Assembly: GCA_014529385.2 (NCBI GenBank)
Contig: CM043969.1
Location: 70,127,176 to 70,191,175, forward strand
DNA length: 64,000 nucleotides
Source: Adiantum capillus-veneris
Taxonomy: Eukaryota; Streptophyta; Polypodiopsida; Polypodiales; Pteridaceae
Reading direction: 5' to 3'
Below, piece after piece: positions 11,448-23,400 of this stretch (position 1 is the stretch's first letter; each line of letters begins with the position of its first letter). The translations under genes and the position numbers were made by a program. Under the pieces are notes generated by a model. The model was not told the origin of the DNA. It ran no database searches and saw only the letters and a list, made by a program, of their open reading frames with translations.

Positions 11448-12360
11448 TGTTAATAGACAGATTGAGCGGGCGTCCACCTGGTCGGACATGTAGCCGGACA
11501 CCACATTTGTAGTCAATTATTTTGCCGAGCTAGTGTAGTGATACTCTGTGTAGATCCTGATTCCAGAGTAGTAGGTCAATTCCCTGAGTTGTAATGATGT
11601 CATGACATTTGTAAATGTCCATGTGAACTGGACACTAGACATTTAGAATGTCCTAGGTATAAATGTCAATAACCTTAATGTGAAAGTGGGCTTATCTTTA
11701 GAGAAGAAAAGAGCTATGTTGTACGTACTTTCAAGCTACAATTCTACTCCAACTTGTAATCAGTGCAACTAATGATTGGGTAATCCATTTTTGATTTCGA
11801 AACTTGCATTGTGTTCCTCTCTCTTTGCTCTTTCAACTAAGTGTAAGCATTGTCAGTTTTGCTGTGGCTCGTGACTACACGTCTGTGAGTCTTAATTGCA
11901 AATTTGAGTGCTTAAATCATTGTTTTCAGTCGTTTTGACCATAGGAGAGTGTTGATAGACCATAGGCCGACCTTTTTGGATAGTTCTTTTGTAGTTTTCA
12001 GGATCTTTTTCATGAGGGATCGTGATCTTGGTACCTTGTTGGATTGCAACCAGACTTGGTAAGATAGTGCCCCTAGGTGTCCTAGACCTCCTCCTAAAGT
12101 TTTGTTGCATTTCAAGTCCATTCAAGTGCCAAAATGGCGTGATGACCTAGAGTTGCGAGAAAGGACATAGGCAGATTTCCCTAATCATTGAGTGTTGGTT
12201 TGCTTGTAGAGTTGTTGTGTTTTCTTGTTAAGGTTCACTTCTTGAGAATGACAATCTCAAAGAGTCTCCGTGCCCCATCCGAGTCACTTCCCTGAGTATT
12301 GACACTATGTTAGTGCCCGACAGCTATACTGCAAACGTTCATCGCGGCGACCCACCAACA
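11448..12360 (+). repeat. E1 left LTR
   Basis: The LTR starts TGTTAATAGACAG and ends ACCCACCAACA. A TATA-like TATAAAT sits at 11658-11664, in a position suitable for LTR-driven transcription. Near 12015 there is a diverged palindrome (GGATCGTGATC followed by GGTACC) that resembles the leader boxes. It is homologous along its length to the LTRs at 26243 and 32941. The base pattern after the LTR, TTGGAGCCACTATCGGGGA, resembles the start of leaders in plant Tat/Athila-type gypsy elements. Confidence 0.85.
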
Positions 12361-12899
12361 TTGGAGCCACTATCGGGGATATGATCCTTAGATGGTGAGT
12401 GACGTAGTGCATATTTAGAGCGTTCTTTTCTAAGATTCGTCGTTCCATTCCATTTACACTTTAGTAGTGAAGCAATTAGGCACGAGGTTTAGTGCTTGAT
12501 AGAGTCTAGAAGTCAAGGACTTGCTAGATTTATTCTTGAGAAGTAAAGAAGGTTGTCAATGAAATAGCCAAAAGCATTTCATTCTCCGATTTTCTCTATG
12601 CTTTCAGAGTGCTATTCCGTTTTCCATTTCGACTTTATTTTGTACCGTTTTGTTTATTTTTGTTTCATGTTTCATTTCAGTACTTACGATTAGGGTAAGT
12701 AGAAACTACCACCATCAAATTTGGGCTAAAAGATTGAGGGAAAAAAGGGTGAAAATCATATTTTGGGGAGAATGACCATGACTCTAAAATTTTGAAATTT
12801 TGATGGTAGAGACCTCAAAAGTGATCCAAATTCTAAAATTTGTGGATCAAGGGCATCAACGGACTCTCTAGAAGCAATGTGGAAAGTTTGGCCAGATTT

Positions 12900-14618
12900 T
12901 GTGGAGGAACAAGGATCACGACCCATGTACCCTAGAGACCATTTTTTGTGAAAAGTGATCAGTGACAATATGCATCAGTGAAAAATTGCTATGATCAAGT
13001 TTGCTTGAAAGAAAAACTCAAAAATCACATTAGAATTGATTGTTAGGGCAAAAGCAACAAAAACAGGGATTCAGACACAAAATTGGGCAAATCTTGAGAT
13101 TTGGGATCCAAATCCAAAAAGGGGTGAGATTTGGCTTTTATAGGGGATAGAGAGCCTGCATAACAAAATTCATTAAAAAATGATGTCAAACATGGATCGT
13201 GATCCATGTACCTTTTAACATTTGGGACTGATATTTGACAAATACATCTTGATATCATTTGGAACAACTTTCCCAAAAGGCACCATGTCAAAAAATTGAA
13301 AAAAGTTGGTCAAATTAGCCAAATACAGAAACTAGTGAAAAACCACAAAGAAGAAAGAAAAACTCACTTTTGAATGGGGAAATATTGTCCAAATCCAAAA
13401 AGAACTAGTGGAATAGACTACTGACACTACAGGTAATCATCAAGCCAAATTTGGTGCACAGATGTGATGGAACATGGATCGCGATCCATGTACCTCATGA
13501 AAAATTTTGAAAATTTTTTGGCTGAGATTTGAGCATTAGGTAGATGAGACATAGACAAGCACTTTTCCCAAAAGAACTCTATGCAAAAAAGTTGTAAAAA
13601 GTGGTCAAAAGAGCCAAAAATAGTTCATTGTCAAGACTGCCACAGTAGATTGCAGAAGTCAGTTTTGGTTGGGCAAAACTGATTCAAATTCAAAAAGATT
13701 TGTGGAGCAAGCTACAAACATCACAAGCAATTAGCACACCAAAAATTCAGGACCAAAAGTGGTGGAACATGGATCGCCATCCATGTATCCCTGAGAAATT
13801 TTTGGGCAGAAACTTTTCCAGCCTGTAGCAGAGACCATTGTGAACAAAAGTCTCCAAAGAAGTTTTGTCAAAAAAGTTCAAAAAGTGGGTCAAAAAGGCA
13901 AAAAATAGTTCAAGGTGAAAATCCTAAAACAGACCTGTGAATTGACTTTCACTTGACCTAAAGTCATCCAAATCACATAAAAACCATATAGCAAGGATCA
14001 GTGAACCAAGACAAGCTGTGTGCCAAGTTTCAGTACCTTCTCACACATAGGTACATGGATCGCGATCCATGTTCCTTTGTCACAGACTATACCCAACTTA
14101 CACCATAGCTAGAGGACATCACAAGGAGTCTAGTGGTTTTTTCCAAACTGAATTTGGATACCAAAAACTAGACCAAAAGTGGAGAGCTGCCAAGTACTCT
14201 GACAAAATGCCAATTGACCTAATTTTCAATCCAGAGGTCTATTTTCAAAAAAATTGATACCATAGGACCTAGTAATCATGTTGATTCTGATGTTACCAAA
14301 AAAAGCCAATTTGGGCTCCAAACATGGATCGCGATCCATGTACCCATAGTGAGAGCTTAACCTGAAACTTTCCAGATCAGTAGTGCATACACAAGGAAAC
14401 ATATCCCCAAGTCTAGTTTTGAAAAAAATGAACAAATTTGGGTTAAAAGGGAGCAAACAGGTGACAGACTAAAAGCCGCAGTGCAGACCTAGTATTGGCC
14501 GTTTGACCTGTCAAAACAAGTCCAAATCCAAAAATATTTGAGTTTAGCTTCTAGACATAGAGTGTAACAAGCTGCCAATAGATCAAGTCCAGATGTGGTT
14601 GAACATGGATCACGATCC
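12900..14618 (+). repeat. E1 leader array: ~280 bp units with CATGGATCGCGATCCATG palindrome
   Basis: Palindromic boxes occur at about 12911 (diverged), 13191, 13473, 13768, 14054, 14323 and 14604, giving spacings of about 280, 282, 295, 286, 269 and 281. The consensus is CATGGATCGCGATCCATG followed by TACC. Between boxes the units share phrases such as CCAAATC, CAAAAAGT and GCCAAAAATAG in the same order, but are highly diverged. The last box is cut by the copia insertion at 14618 and its right half resumes at 19622. A further box lies at 19738-19755. The array lies between the LTR and gag. Its function is unknown; RNA hairpins, a dimer or packaging signal, or protein-binding sites are possibilities. 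Confidence 0.88.
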
Positions 14619-14844
14619 TGTTACCATATACATGTGGTAGTGATGTGTGTGAACACACTAGGACCGTCGGGGCATTTTTTCCCTCTTTAGGAGGTTTTTT
14701 CCCCCGTGCATTGTATATATGCCCATCACTCTAGGGCTATCTATATTTCCATTGCATACTAAGTAACACACTCTCTATTGTGTGCCTTCAGCTTCCTTCG
14801 TCTTTTCCAAGCTGTGTGCGTTTCTCTGCAACCCAAATTCAACA
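14619..14844 (+). repeat. Copia 1 left LTR and primer-binding site
   Basis: It begins TGTTACCATATACATGTGG and ends AATTCAACA. The primer site TGGTATCAAAGC at 14847-14858 is a close match to the 3' end of initiator-Met tRNA. A TATATAT-like stretch occurs near 14715. Confidence 0.93.
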
Positions 14845-15206
14845 ATTGGTATCAAAGCAGGTTGCGTCCTCCCGGGCTTAGTCGCCAGCTGCTCCAGTAC
14901 ACACCTGCTCACTTTCTCCAATTTCAATGAGCTTTGGCAAGCGTTCGTAGGTCGAAAAATATTTCGGGATAGCTAGTAGAGTTGGGTCTGCTCAGATTTT
15001 TGATTTGGGCTCATTTCGGCCTCCGTTTCCACTACAGGCAGTACTGCACAGGCTATTTTGTCATTTTGTGCAAAATTTCTGTCAGTGTCGTTTTCTCAAT
15101 AACAGGTGCCTTATAGTCTTCTACGGTTTGTGTTATATAGCACGTGTTGTTCCCGCTCCGTTTCTCCTATTTTCGGGCAGTTTTCACATCAAGTGCAGCA
15201 TTTACC

Positions 15207-18200
15207 ATGGCTGACAACAACAACACAGATGTGTTCAAGATGTTTGTTGTTGAGGACAGGTTGGATGGGGACAACTACCCTATGTGGGCTAATATGATGC
15301 AACATGTTCTTGTGTCAAAGGGTGTCTGGAACATTGTGCAGGGCATTGATGTACGTCCTGGTTCTGAGGATGTAGGCGATGTTGAGGATGTTGCAGGTCT
15401 TGCTGCAAGGATTGCAGTTGTTAGAGTTGTTTTTCCTATGGCAGAAAAATCTCGTTGGGATGTTAAGCATGCGCAGGCTCATGCATTGATTGCGTTGTCT
15501 GTGAAGCGCACCAATGTTCCTCACATCCGTTCAGCAAAATCTGCAAAACAGGCTTGGGATATTCTAGCAGGTCTTTATGCAAGCCGCAATGAGGCTAAAA
15601 TTGCTTTGCTGCGTAAAGAGCTGGAGTCAAAGATTATGCATGAGGAAGATGATATGGACACTTTTCTTGCTAGTGTCAAGGATATCAATGAGCAACTTAT
15701 TTATGCAGGTGAAGTCATTTCAGACAGTTCCCTTATGCAGAATTTTCTTGATGCCTTACCAGATTCCTACCAGACTTTTGCTAGTACTTGGAGACTGATG
15801 ACCCAAGGAAATCCTGAAGTTGTCAAGTTTGATGCATTATGCACATTGCTGTTGTAAGAGTCACTTTCTAGAAAAAACAGGACTAGGCAGCATGCAGTTG
15901 AACAGGCTTTTATTGCTTCTCAAAGAAAGGGTGGTAACAGTAATGCATCCACTTCTTATGGTTCTGCTGCGAGTGGCAAAAATTATGTTCCTAATGCTTC
16001 TGCTGGCAGCAATTCGTCTAGAAATTCTGTTGATAAGGGCAAAAAGAAGATTTGTTGCCATTATTTAAAGCTAATGATCACTTGATCAAGTCGTGTCCTA
16101 AGTTGAAGGCCAAAGAGGCTAAGAAGAAAGAGGGTGGTTCCACTGCAAATGCTGGTTCCACTACAAATGTAGCCATTGTTGAGTCTTCTGTGAAAGGAGA
16201 TTGTAATGCTGATGTTGATGCAAAATGGGCATTTACGCAGAGTGCACTTACAATCCTGCTGTCCATGATGCATGCTTGTCACTTGTTGCAGATTCACATG
16301 TGTGGTATTTTGACAGTGGTGCTACAAAGCACATTACCTCACATCGTGAATTGTTTACCTCTCTTGAGTCTGTCCCTCATGGGAATTCAGTCACTTGTGC
16401 CAACAAGGCCTCTTATCCAGTTCAGGGAGTTGGAAAGATTGTGCTTACTGCTGCTAATGGAAATTCTTTCACACTTGTTGATGCACTTTATGTACCTGGG
16501 ATCAAGAAGAATCTCTTGTCTGTATCCGCACTTGCTAGACTTGGACTTGTAGTCAAATTTGTGGATGACAGATGTACAGTTCATGATCTCAGTTTTGGTG
16601 ATGAAATTGTTGCATCTGGCCTTTTATGTCGTGGGCTGTATAAGCTCACTTTGTATGACAAGTGTGGACAAAATTTTGTAAATGTTGTTGCAGATTCAAG
16701 GGCTATTTCAGATGCAAAACTTTGGCATGCACGTTTTGGTCTTCTGAATTTTTCCAGTTTGCTACGTTTGCAAAAATCTGATATGGTTGCTTCTTTGCCA
16801 CCTCTTGAAACACATGTCAAACATGTTTGTGAAGCCTGTATTTTGGGTGAGATGCAGCGTTCTAAGTTTCCAAAGGATGGTTCAGTTCGGGCCACATGCA
16901 GGTTGCAGCTTGTGCATAGTGATGTTTGTGGGCCCATGCAAACTCCGTCCTTGGGCAATTACCTGTACTTCGTGACTTTCATTGATGATTACTCTAGGCA
17001 TGCATGGGTATTTTCGCTTAAAGCAAAGTTTGAAGTTTTTATGGGCTTCAAACAATTTCTAGCTATGGCTAAAAATGTCTCAAAATGTACTATGGGCACC
17101 CTCCGTTCCGATCGAGGGGGGAGTATATGTCTCATGAATTCCTACGAAAGCTTTGCAGTCTATTACTCCATATGAAGCATGGCATGATAGAAAGTCTTCT
17201 ATTGAGCACATGCGTGTTTTTGGCTATTTGGCATATGCTTTGGTGCCACAAGTGCAGCGCAGAAAATTGGATGATAAGGCTGTCAAATGTATTTTTGCTG
17301 GTTATAGTGCTGAAAGCAAAGGTTACAGGTTGTATCATCCGCAAACAAAATGTACTCTGGTTTCCCGGGATGTAGTGTTTGTGGAAGATTTTTTTCAGCC
17401 TTTGTTGTCATGTACTAGAGACAGTAATGTAAGCTCACAAGACATTTATGACACTTTGTTGCCTCTTTTCAGTGGTGGAAATACGAATGTAAGTTGTTGC
17501 CTATGGGGGTTTCTAAAAATGTTATAGATAAGCCTATTACTAATGCAGATGTACATGATGTACTTGATGAGCAAAGGGCTGAAAATGAGCAGGCTAGAGG
17601 TATGCCAAAATGGCTGGTGCACACTTTGCGTGATAGTAAATTGGATGCACCTTTGTCTAGTCGTACTCGTTCAGGCTCTCGCCATGCATCTTATGCATCA
17701 AATTGTTATGCTTTGGCGGTGTCTAGCTTACATGATGTTAAGGAGCCTCTGTCTTTTGATGAAGCATAGAATTCAAGAAATTGGATGGCTGCCATGCAAT
17801 CAGAATATGATGCACTTATTGAAAATGACACATGGACTTTATGTGATTTGCCTCCTGGTAAAAAGGCCATTGGTACAAAGTGGGTTTACAAGTTGAAACG
17901 CAAGCCGGATGGTGAGATCAATCGCCATAAGGCTCGACTTGTTGCAAAGGGTTATGCACAGCAAAAAGGCATAGATTATGAAGAGACTTTTGCTCCCACT
18001 TGTCGTATGACTACTGTGCATTTTCTATGTGCATTGGCAGCTCATTTTAGTTGGGATGTACATCAATCAGACATTGTTACTTCTTTCTTGAATGGTGACA
18101 TATTTGAGGAAGTTTATGTAACGCAGCCTCGCGGTTTTGCCATAAAAGGAAAAGAGGAGAAAGTGTGCAGATGTAAGAAGGCTTTGTATGGGTTGAAGCA

Positions 18201-19319
18201 ATCTCCTTGTGCTTGGTATGAGAAAGCTGACACTCATTTGGTCAAACAAGGGTTTCATAACAGTCCAACAGAAAGCCATTGTAGTAAAGCGTGAGGATGA
18301 TGTACTTCTCATTGTGGTTCTTTATGTCAATGATATGCTGATCATTGGACCAAATGAGAGACATATTGCTGAATTTAAGGCTTATTTGAATGCTACTTTC
18401 AAGATGAAAGATTTGGGGCTATTGCATCATTATTTGGGTATACAGTTTAAGCAGTGTGATGGTGGTATTGCCTTGTGTCAGAAAAGTTACATAGAGACAT
18501 TGCTATGTAAGTTTGGACTTGAGGATTGCAAACCTATTGCCACTCCCATGGAAACAGATTTGAAGTTGAGTCTACATGATGCTAGCGATCCTACATGATT
18601 TGAAGTTGAGTCTACATGATGCTAGCGATCCTGCTGATGTCACTCTTTACCAAACTGTTGTTGGCTGCCTCATTTATGTATGCAACATGAGGCCAGATAT
18701 TCAGTTTGTAGTCTCACAGGTCAATAGATTTATGCATAGCCCAGGGTCTAAGCATTGGCATGCTGTCAAGAGGATTTTCCGCTACCTTAGTGGCACTTTA
18801 CATCTTGGCTTGTTTTATCCCAAGGGTGGATCATTGTCGTCAGACTTACATGTTTTTTCGGACTCAGATTGGGCTGGTTGTTTTGACACGCGAGTGTCCA
18901 CAAGTGGTTTTTGTTTCATGCTTGGCAGATCATGTATATCATGGTTGAGCAAGAAGCAACCTACTCTGGCCACTTCGAGTTGTGAGGCTGAGTACAGGGC
19001 AGTCTTCACAGCTACGGTTGAGTGTGTATGGCTCAGACGCCTTATGGCTGATTTGGGTGTTGGACAAGACACTGCCAACACTATCTACATTGACAGTCAG
19101 AGCACATTGGCAGTTGCGAGGAACCCAGTTTTTCATGCTCGCACAAAGCACATAGAGGTGCATTACCACTATGTCAGGGAGAGGCTCTCAGCAGGAGAGA
19201 TCAGCTTGGCTCATGTGCCAACACAAGACAACCTTGCAGATCTTTTCACAAAGGCATTATCTCGTGAGAAGCTTGAAGCTTTCCACAAAGCTTTGGGCTT
19301 ACTTCCCTTTGTGGATTGA
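15207..19319 (+). pseudogene. Copia 1 gag-pol region (fossil)
   Basis: The region encodes, in order, a UBN2-type gag (about 15207-15850, opening MADNNNTDVFKMFVVEDRLD), a zinc knuckle (about 16050-16110), an aspartic protease with DSGATKHIT (about 16300-16500), a GAG-pre-integrase zinc finger (about 16710-16870), an integrase core (about 16900-17250), a reverse transcriptase (about 17785-18550) and an RNase H with the C-terminal ADLFTKAL signature (about 18850-19319). The order and motifs are textbook Copia. It is broken in several places and cannot be presumed active. Confidence 0.92.
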
Positions 19320-19394
19320 TCGTGTCCTCAGGGCATGGCACTTCCCTTTACTCATGTGCCAGCTCTCATTCACAGCATTACTCCAGGGAGGATT

Positions 19395-19621
19395 TGTTAC
19401 CATATACATGTGGTAGTGATGTGTGTGAACACACTAGGACCGTCGGGGCATTTTTTCCCTCTTTGGGAGGTTTTTTCCCCCGTGCATTGTATATACGCCC
19501 ATCACTCTAGGGCTATCTATCTTTCCATTGCATACTAAGTAACACACTCTCTATTGTGTGCCTTGAGCTTCTTTCATCTTCTCCAAGCTGTGTGCATTTT
19601 TCTGCAACCCTAATTCCAACA
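19395..19621 (+). repeat. Copia 1 right LTR
   Basis: A near-copy of 14619-14844, beginning TGTTACCATATACATGTGG and ending TAATTCCAACA. A short purine-rich stretch (AGGGAGGA) lies just before it. The five bases after it, GATCC, complete the target duplication. Confidence 0.93.
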
Positions 19622-20410
19622 GATCCATGTACCTCAACCTTAGAATTTTATGAAAATTGGTATATAGCCTACATATGACCTTGTCTACACACTATCAAAA
19701 TTTGGAAAAAAATGGAGAAAAAAATTTGTCAGAGGAACATGGATCGCGATCCATGTACCACAGCATAGTGGGGGTATTTGACTTAATGATCTTATAGACA
19801 TACTTGAGTATATCTCAAATCTCAAGTTTGAGCTAAAAATACCTTCTAGAGACCAAGATACAAGCCAAAGTTCCTGTGTTCTGGTCCTAAGACTGTCTTG
19901 AGTGTTGTTTCAAGTGCAGTTCACTAAAATTGCTATAACTTTGGATAGACAACTCCAAATTGAGTCAGGTATAGCTGGGAAGAAAGCTTGTGGTTTTCTA
20001 CATGCAAACTTTTAGGGTACCCAAAACTGATTTCCAGAGACCAAAAAGTCACAAATTCCTGACTTATGAGAGACCTGATCAGGGGCAGCAAGGGATAAGT
20101 TGCACTAAGCCAAAGTAGGATTGTCAAGTATAATCTTGAGAATCTTGAGTGAGACTCAAGCATGACAACTTATCCACCACCAGAATTCTCTACTCCACTC
20201 AGAGACATGAAAAATGCTGCAATACTCACAACAGGGGGATTGGGAGAATACATAGAGGAGAGGCATCCTTTGATCAACAAACCGAATGTGAGATTCATCA
20301 AAGCCAATGAATCCATGAGAGTGCTTACAGATTAAGCTCATGAGGGCTTATATAGATTCACAAACCGGGATCAATATATCTACAAGTGTGTAGAACCCTA
20401 TGCTGGAGAG
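19622..20410 (+). other. E1 leader, right of copia 1
   Basis: The leader resumes with the right half of the interrupted palindrome and has another full box at 19738-19755, about 126 bp further on once the copia insert is discounted. No gene is seen. The last ~250 bp, AT-rich with short ORFs, lead into the gag region. Confidence 0.75.
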
Positions 20411-23400
20411 ATGCCATTCCATAAGAACCTCTATGCATTTACATATACAGATGCCAATGAAGTTCAAGTTTTGATGGTAGATAAGTATGGTTGTGAGTAC
20501 AAACTTATTGATCCAATTAACCTAGAGAGATATACGTACAAGGATACTCCGATCTCTACTTACTTTCAGCCAAAACCAATGCCAGAGTACACATCAGAGA
20601 GAATTCCACCAAGATTTTCTCCAAGATGAGAGGAGCGAACGAGAAACATCTTTCCAAGATACCACAACTTGGTTAGATTGGTGACTGAATCACAACAATT
20701 ACGACCATATCAAGTGGCTCAATGTGTTAAGACAAAGTACAGTGGGTCAGGGGATCCATATGCTCATGTCTCACTCTTCAAACAAGTTTTGAGAGTTGAA
20801 CAAATTGCGGATTTCCATACTCAGTATGAGGGATTTGGATTGACATTAGAAGGGACAACTTTGAGTTGGTTCCAACCACTAAACAAAGATGATTTTCCAA
20901 ACATAGCACAAATCTTACAAGAGTTTGTATAGAGGAGTTCTTAAAAAGGAGAATCAAGTACAACACGGTGTCACAGATCTATACTTTCAAACAGAAAGCA
21001 AACAAAACAGTAAAGTAAGCTTTGCTTCTCTTCAAAAAATACACCAAGAGATGTCCTGTGAGAGAGCTACCACAAGGTGAGAAGCTATTAGTTCTCTTCA
21101 TAGAGGACTTGAGGAATGAAACTCTCAAAAAGGACCTACATCTAAAAGGATGCACAACATTTGATCAAGTCACTAGAGAAGCTCTATATCTAGTTCACAA
21201 TTGTAAGGCCTATGGAGAGGTGACTGAAGATACAGACAACACGACTAGTAGTGCCTCATCTCCGAAGAGCAAATCAACAACAAAGAGAGATTTTCAAACT
21301 CCTTGGGAACCAATCATTGATCAAGTGGTCGAGGGGGTGATTAGAAGAATAAACCAAGGCTACAAACAAAACCTAGATGTACAACAACCTCAATTGAGGA
21401 GATGTAGTCCTTGTGGAGGGGATTTCTCCACTCCATGATGTAACACTCAACCAAAACAGCAACAAATGGTAGGGTAGCAATCGCATCTTTTGAATGATTG
21501 TAGAGTTGTTTTCAACTACACTCAGTCAAAACATGTGCCACAACCTACAAGAAATCAGTACTCCATGGATGCGAATACACTCATGCTCATAGCCAATCAT
21601 CATGAGTATGGTTCAAAGAACATTCTTACCAGGCAAGAACAACCATTGAGTGTATCACCAGCTATGAAACAAGAAGGTCCATGCTATGTGTGTGGAGGTG
21701 ATAATTGGGCATGAGTTTGTCCAAACATGGGTCCACAAATAGAAATATTTGTATTTTTTGAACGTTGTGGGAGAGAACATCTACGCCAACACTATGCTAA
21801 AAATGCAGACTACAAAGGGAAAGAAACAATGAATGTTGTAGGCGTGATGCCTTCTTCAAGTGGATCCAAGGTAGAACCTGCCATTCCTTTAAACGTGATG
21901 ACTCGAGCTCAAGCTCAAGCTCTAGAAGCTTCCAAAAACACAATCTTTGAGGAGGAAGCCACATTGCCTGTTCAAACAGAAATCGAAAACTTATTGGTGA
22001 GAACAGGAAGAAAATCATGGAAAGCCAAACGAGACAAAATGAAAGCGAAGAGGCTGCAGGAGAAAGCTGCTTTGGAAATAGAACTGCATCAAACAAAAGA
22101 ACAGCTTAGACGAGAGCAAGAAAGCAAGAAAAATACAAATGGACCTAAAGAGTCAAAGACTAACTCGAGAGGTTTAGTCTTGGTCGACAAAGTCTTTGAA
22201 ACTTTAGACAAAATATCAAAGGCCTATGATGCTAGGCTAAAACCCGATCAAACCCAAGAGGATAGATGGCTGACATATCTCATCCAGGGTATGAAAAAGA
22301 GAGGTTGCAAATGTGCAGGGAGCTCATTCAGAAGGCCCAAGCTTTTATGGAACCAGTTCTAGATGCTCCAAAAATGGAGGTGCTAATCCGCAAAAGAATC
22401 CAGGAATTGGAGAATCGTGGTATTGTAAACAGAGACCAGGAAGAGCCAAGAGTTGAGGCACCTTTAGATACAAGGGAAGTAGCCAATACCACAGATGAGG
22501 TGGGCTCACAAGCATTGATGCCTATTCCGGAGGTAGAAGAACCATGGCCACAATCCTCATGGGAATCGATCAGAAACCAAAAAGATGGTAGTGATACTTT
22601 ACAGCCAGCACCTATCCATGAAATAAACATGGACCACAAATTTTCCCGAGGAGATATAAGATCTTTATATGGGGATGTCGGGTCTTTCACATCTGAAGAG
22701 ATCAAACCACACTCTCTAAAGACTTTGCCATCTTTGATAGGAAAACTTGAAAGAAAATTGAAAATTAAAATGGTACCTTTCAATGGAAATCCACACCAAA
22801 AATGATGGATGCCAAGAGCTTGCACGAATTGATGTCGTCTCCTATACAATGCACTTTATCTCTCAAAGTTACTAAAAGCTAGACCGCATCTATGGGGCCA
22901 AATGGGAAAACACCTGGAAAAGATGGGGTTGAAAATCTCTTCACATGACCAACTTGCGGACAAAAACATGGATGACACCTTGCCTACGAAGCCACAGACA
23001 AAGCCAGTACCAGTAAATAAGGTAGGTGACTAGTGTGAAGGAGAAGAAGGAAACATCACCTTACCACTTGAGTACAATGGAGTAAATACGGTTGCTATAT
23101 TAGATATTGGGGTAGGAATTGTCATTGCAACCAAAGAATATGGAAAAAATGGGGAAAGCCTGCTCTTACAAAAACTCGAATGAAATTTCAATTAGCAGAT
23201 GAATACGTGGAGAAACCAATTTGAATATTAGAACAAATCATTGTATCCTCATGTGGCATAAAGTATGAGCACACCTTTGCCAAAATGAATTTTGACAAGA
23301 GCGGCAACTTTGACATCATGTTGGGCAGACCATTCATGCGTCATCTCAAAATGGTACAAGACTGGGGCTATGACTATATCTACTTGAGACACAAAGAGGT

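Larger units (their letters stand above)
14619..19621 (+). mobile_element. Ty1/copia element 1, inserted in the E1 leader
   Basis: The element is bounded by 226/227 bp LTRs (14619-14844 and 19395-19621) and by the 5 bp target duplication GATCC (14614-14618 and 19622-19626), which lies inside one of the palindromic boxes. The internal order gag, zinc knuckle, protease, integrase, reverse transcriptase, RNase H is that of Copia. The LTRs differ at about ten positions, roughly 5%, so it is of middle age. The coding region is broken about eight times. Confidence 0.95.

Noticed and set aside
12900-14618. The boxes as CAMTA-type CGCG transcription-factor sites
   Set aside because: The core is T-CGCG-A, whereas the CAMTA site needs A/C/G before and C/G/T after CGCG; the match is not good enough to claim.
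12900-14618. A CRISPR-like array of short palindromic repeats with spacers
   Set aside because: The spacing is ~280 bp, spacers are related to each other, and the context is a plant LTR element; CRISPR does not apply.
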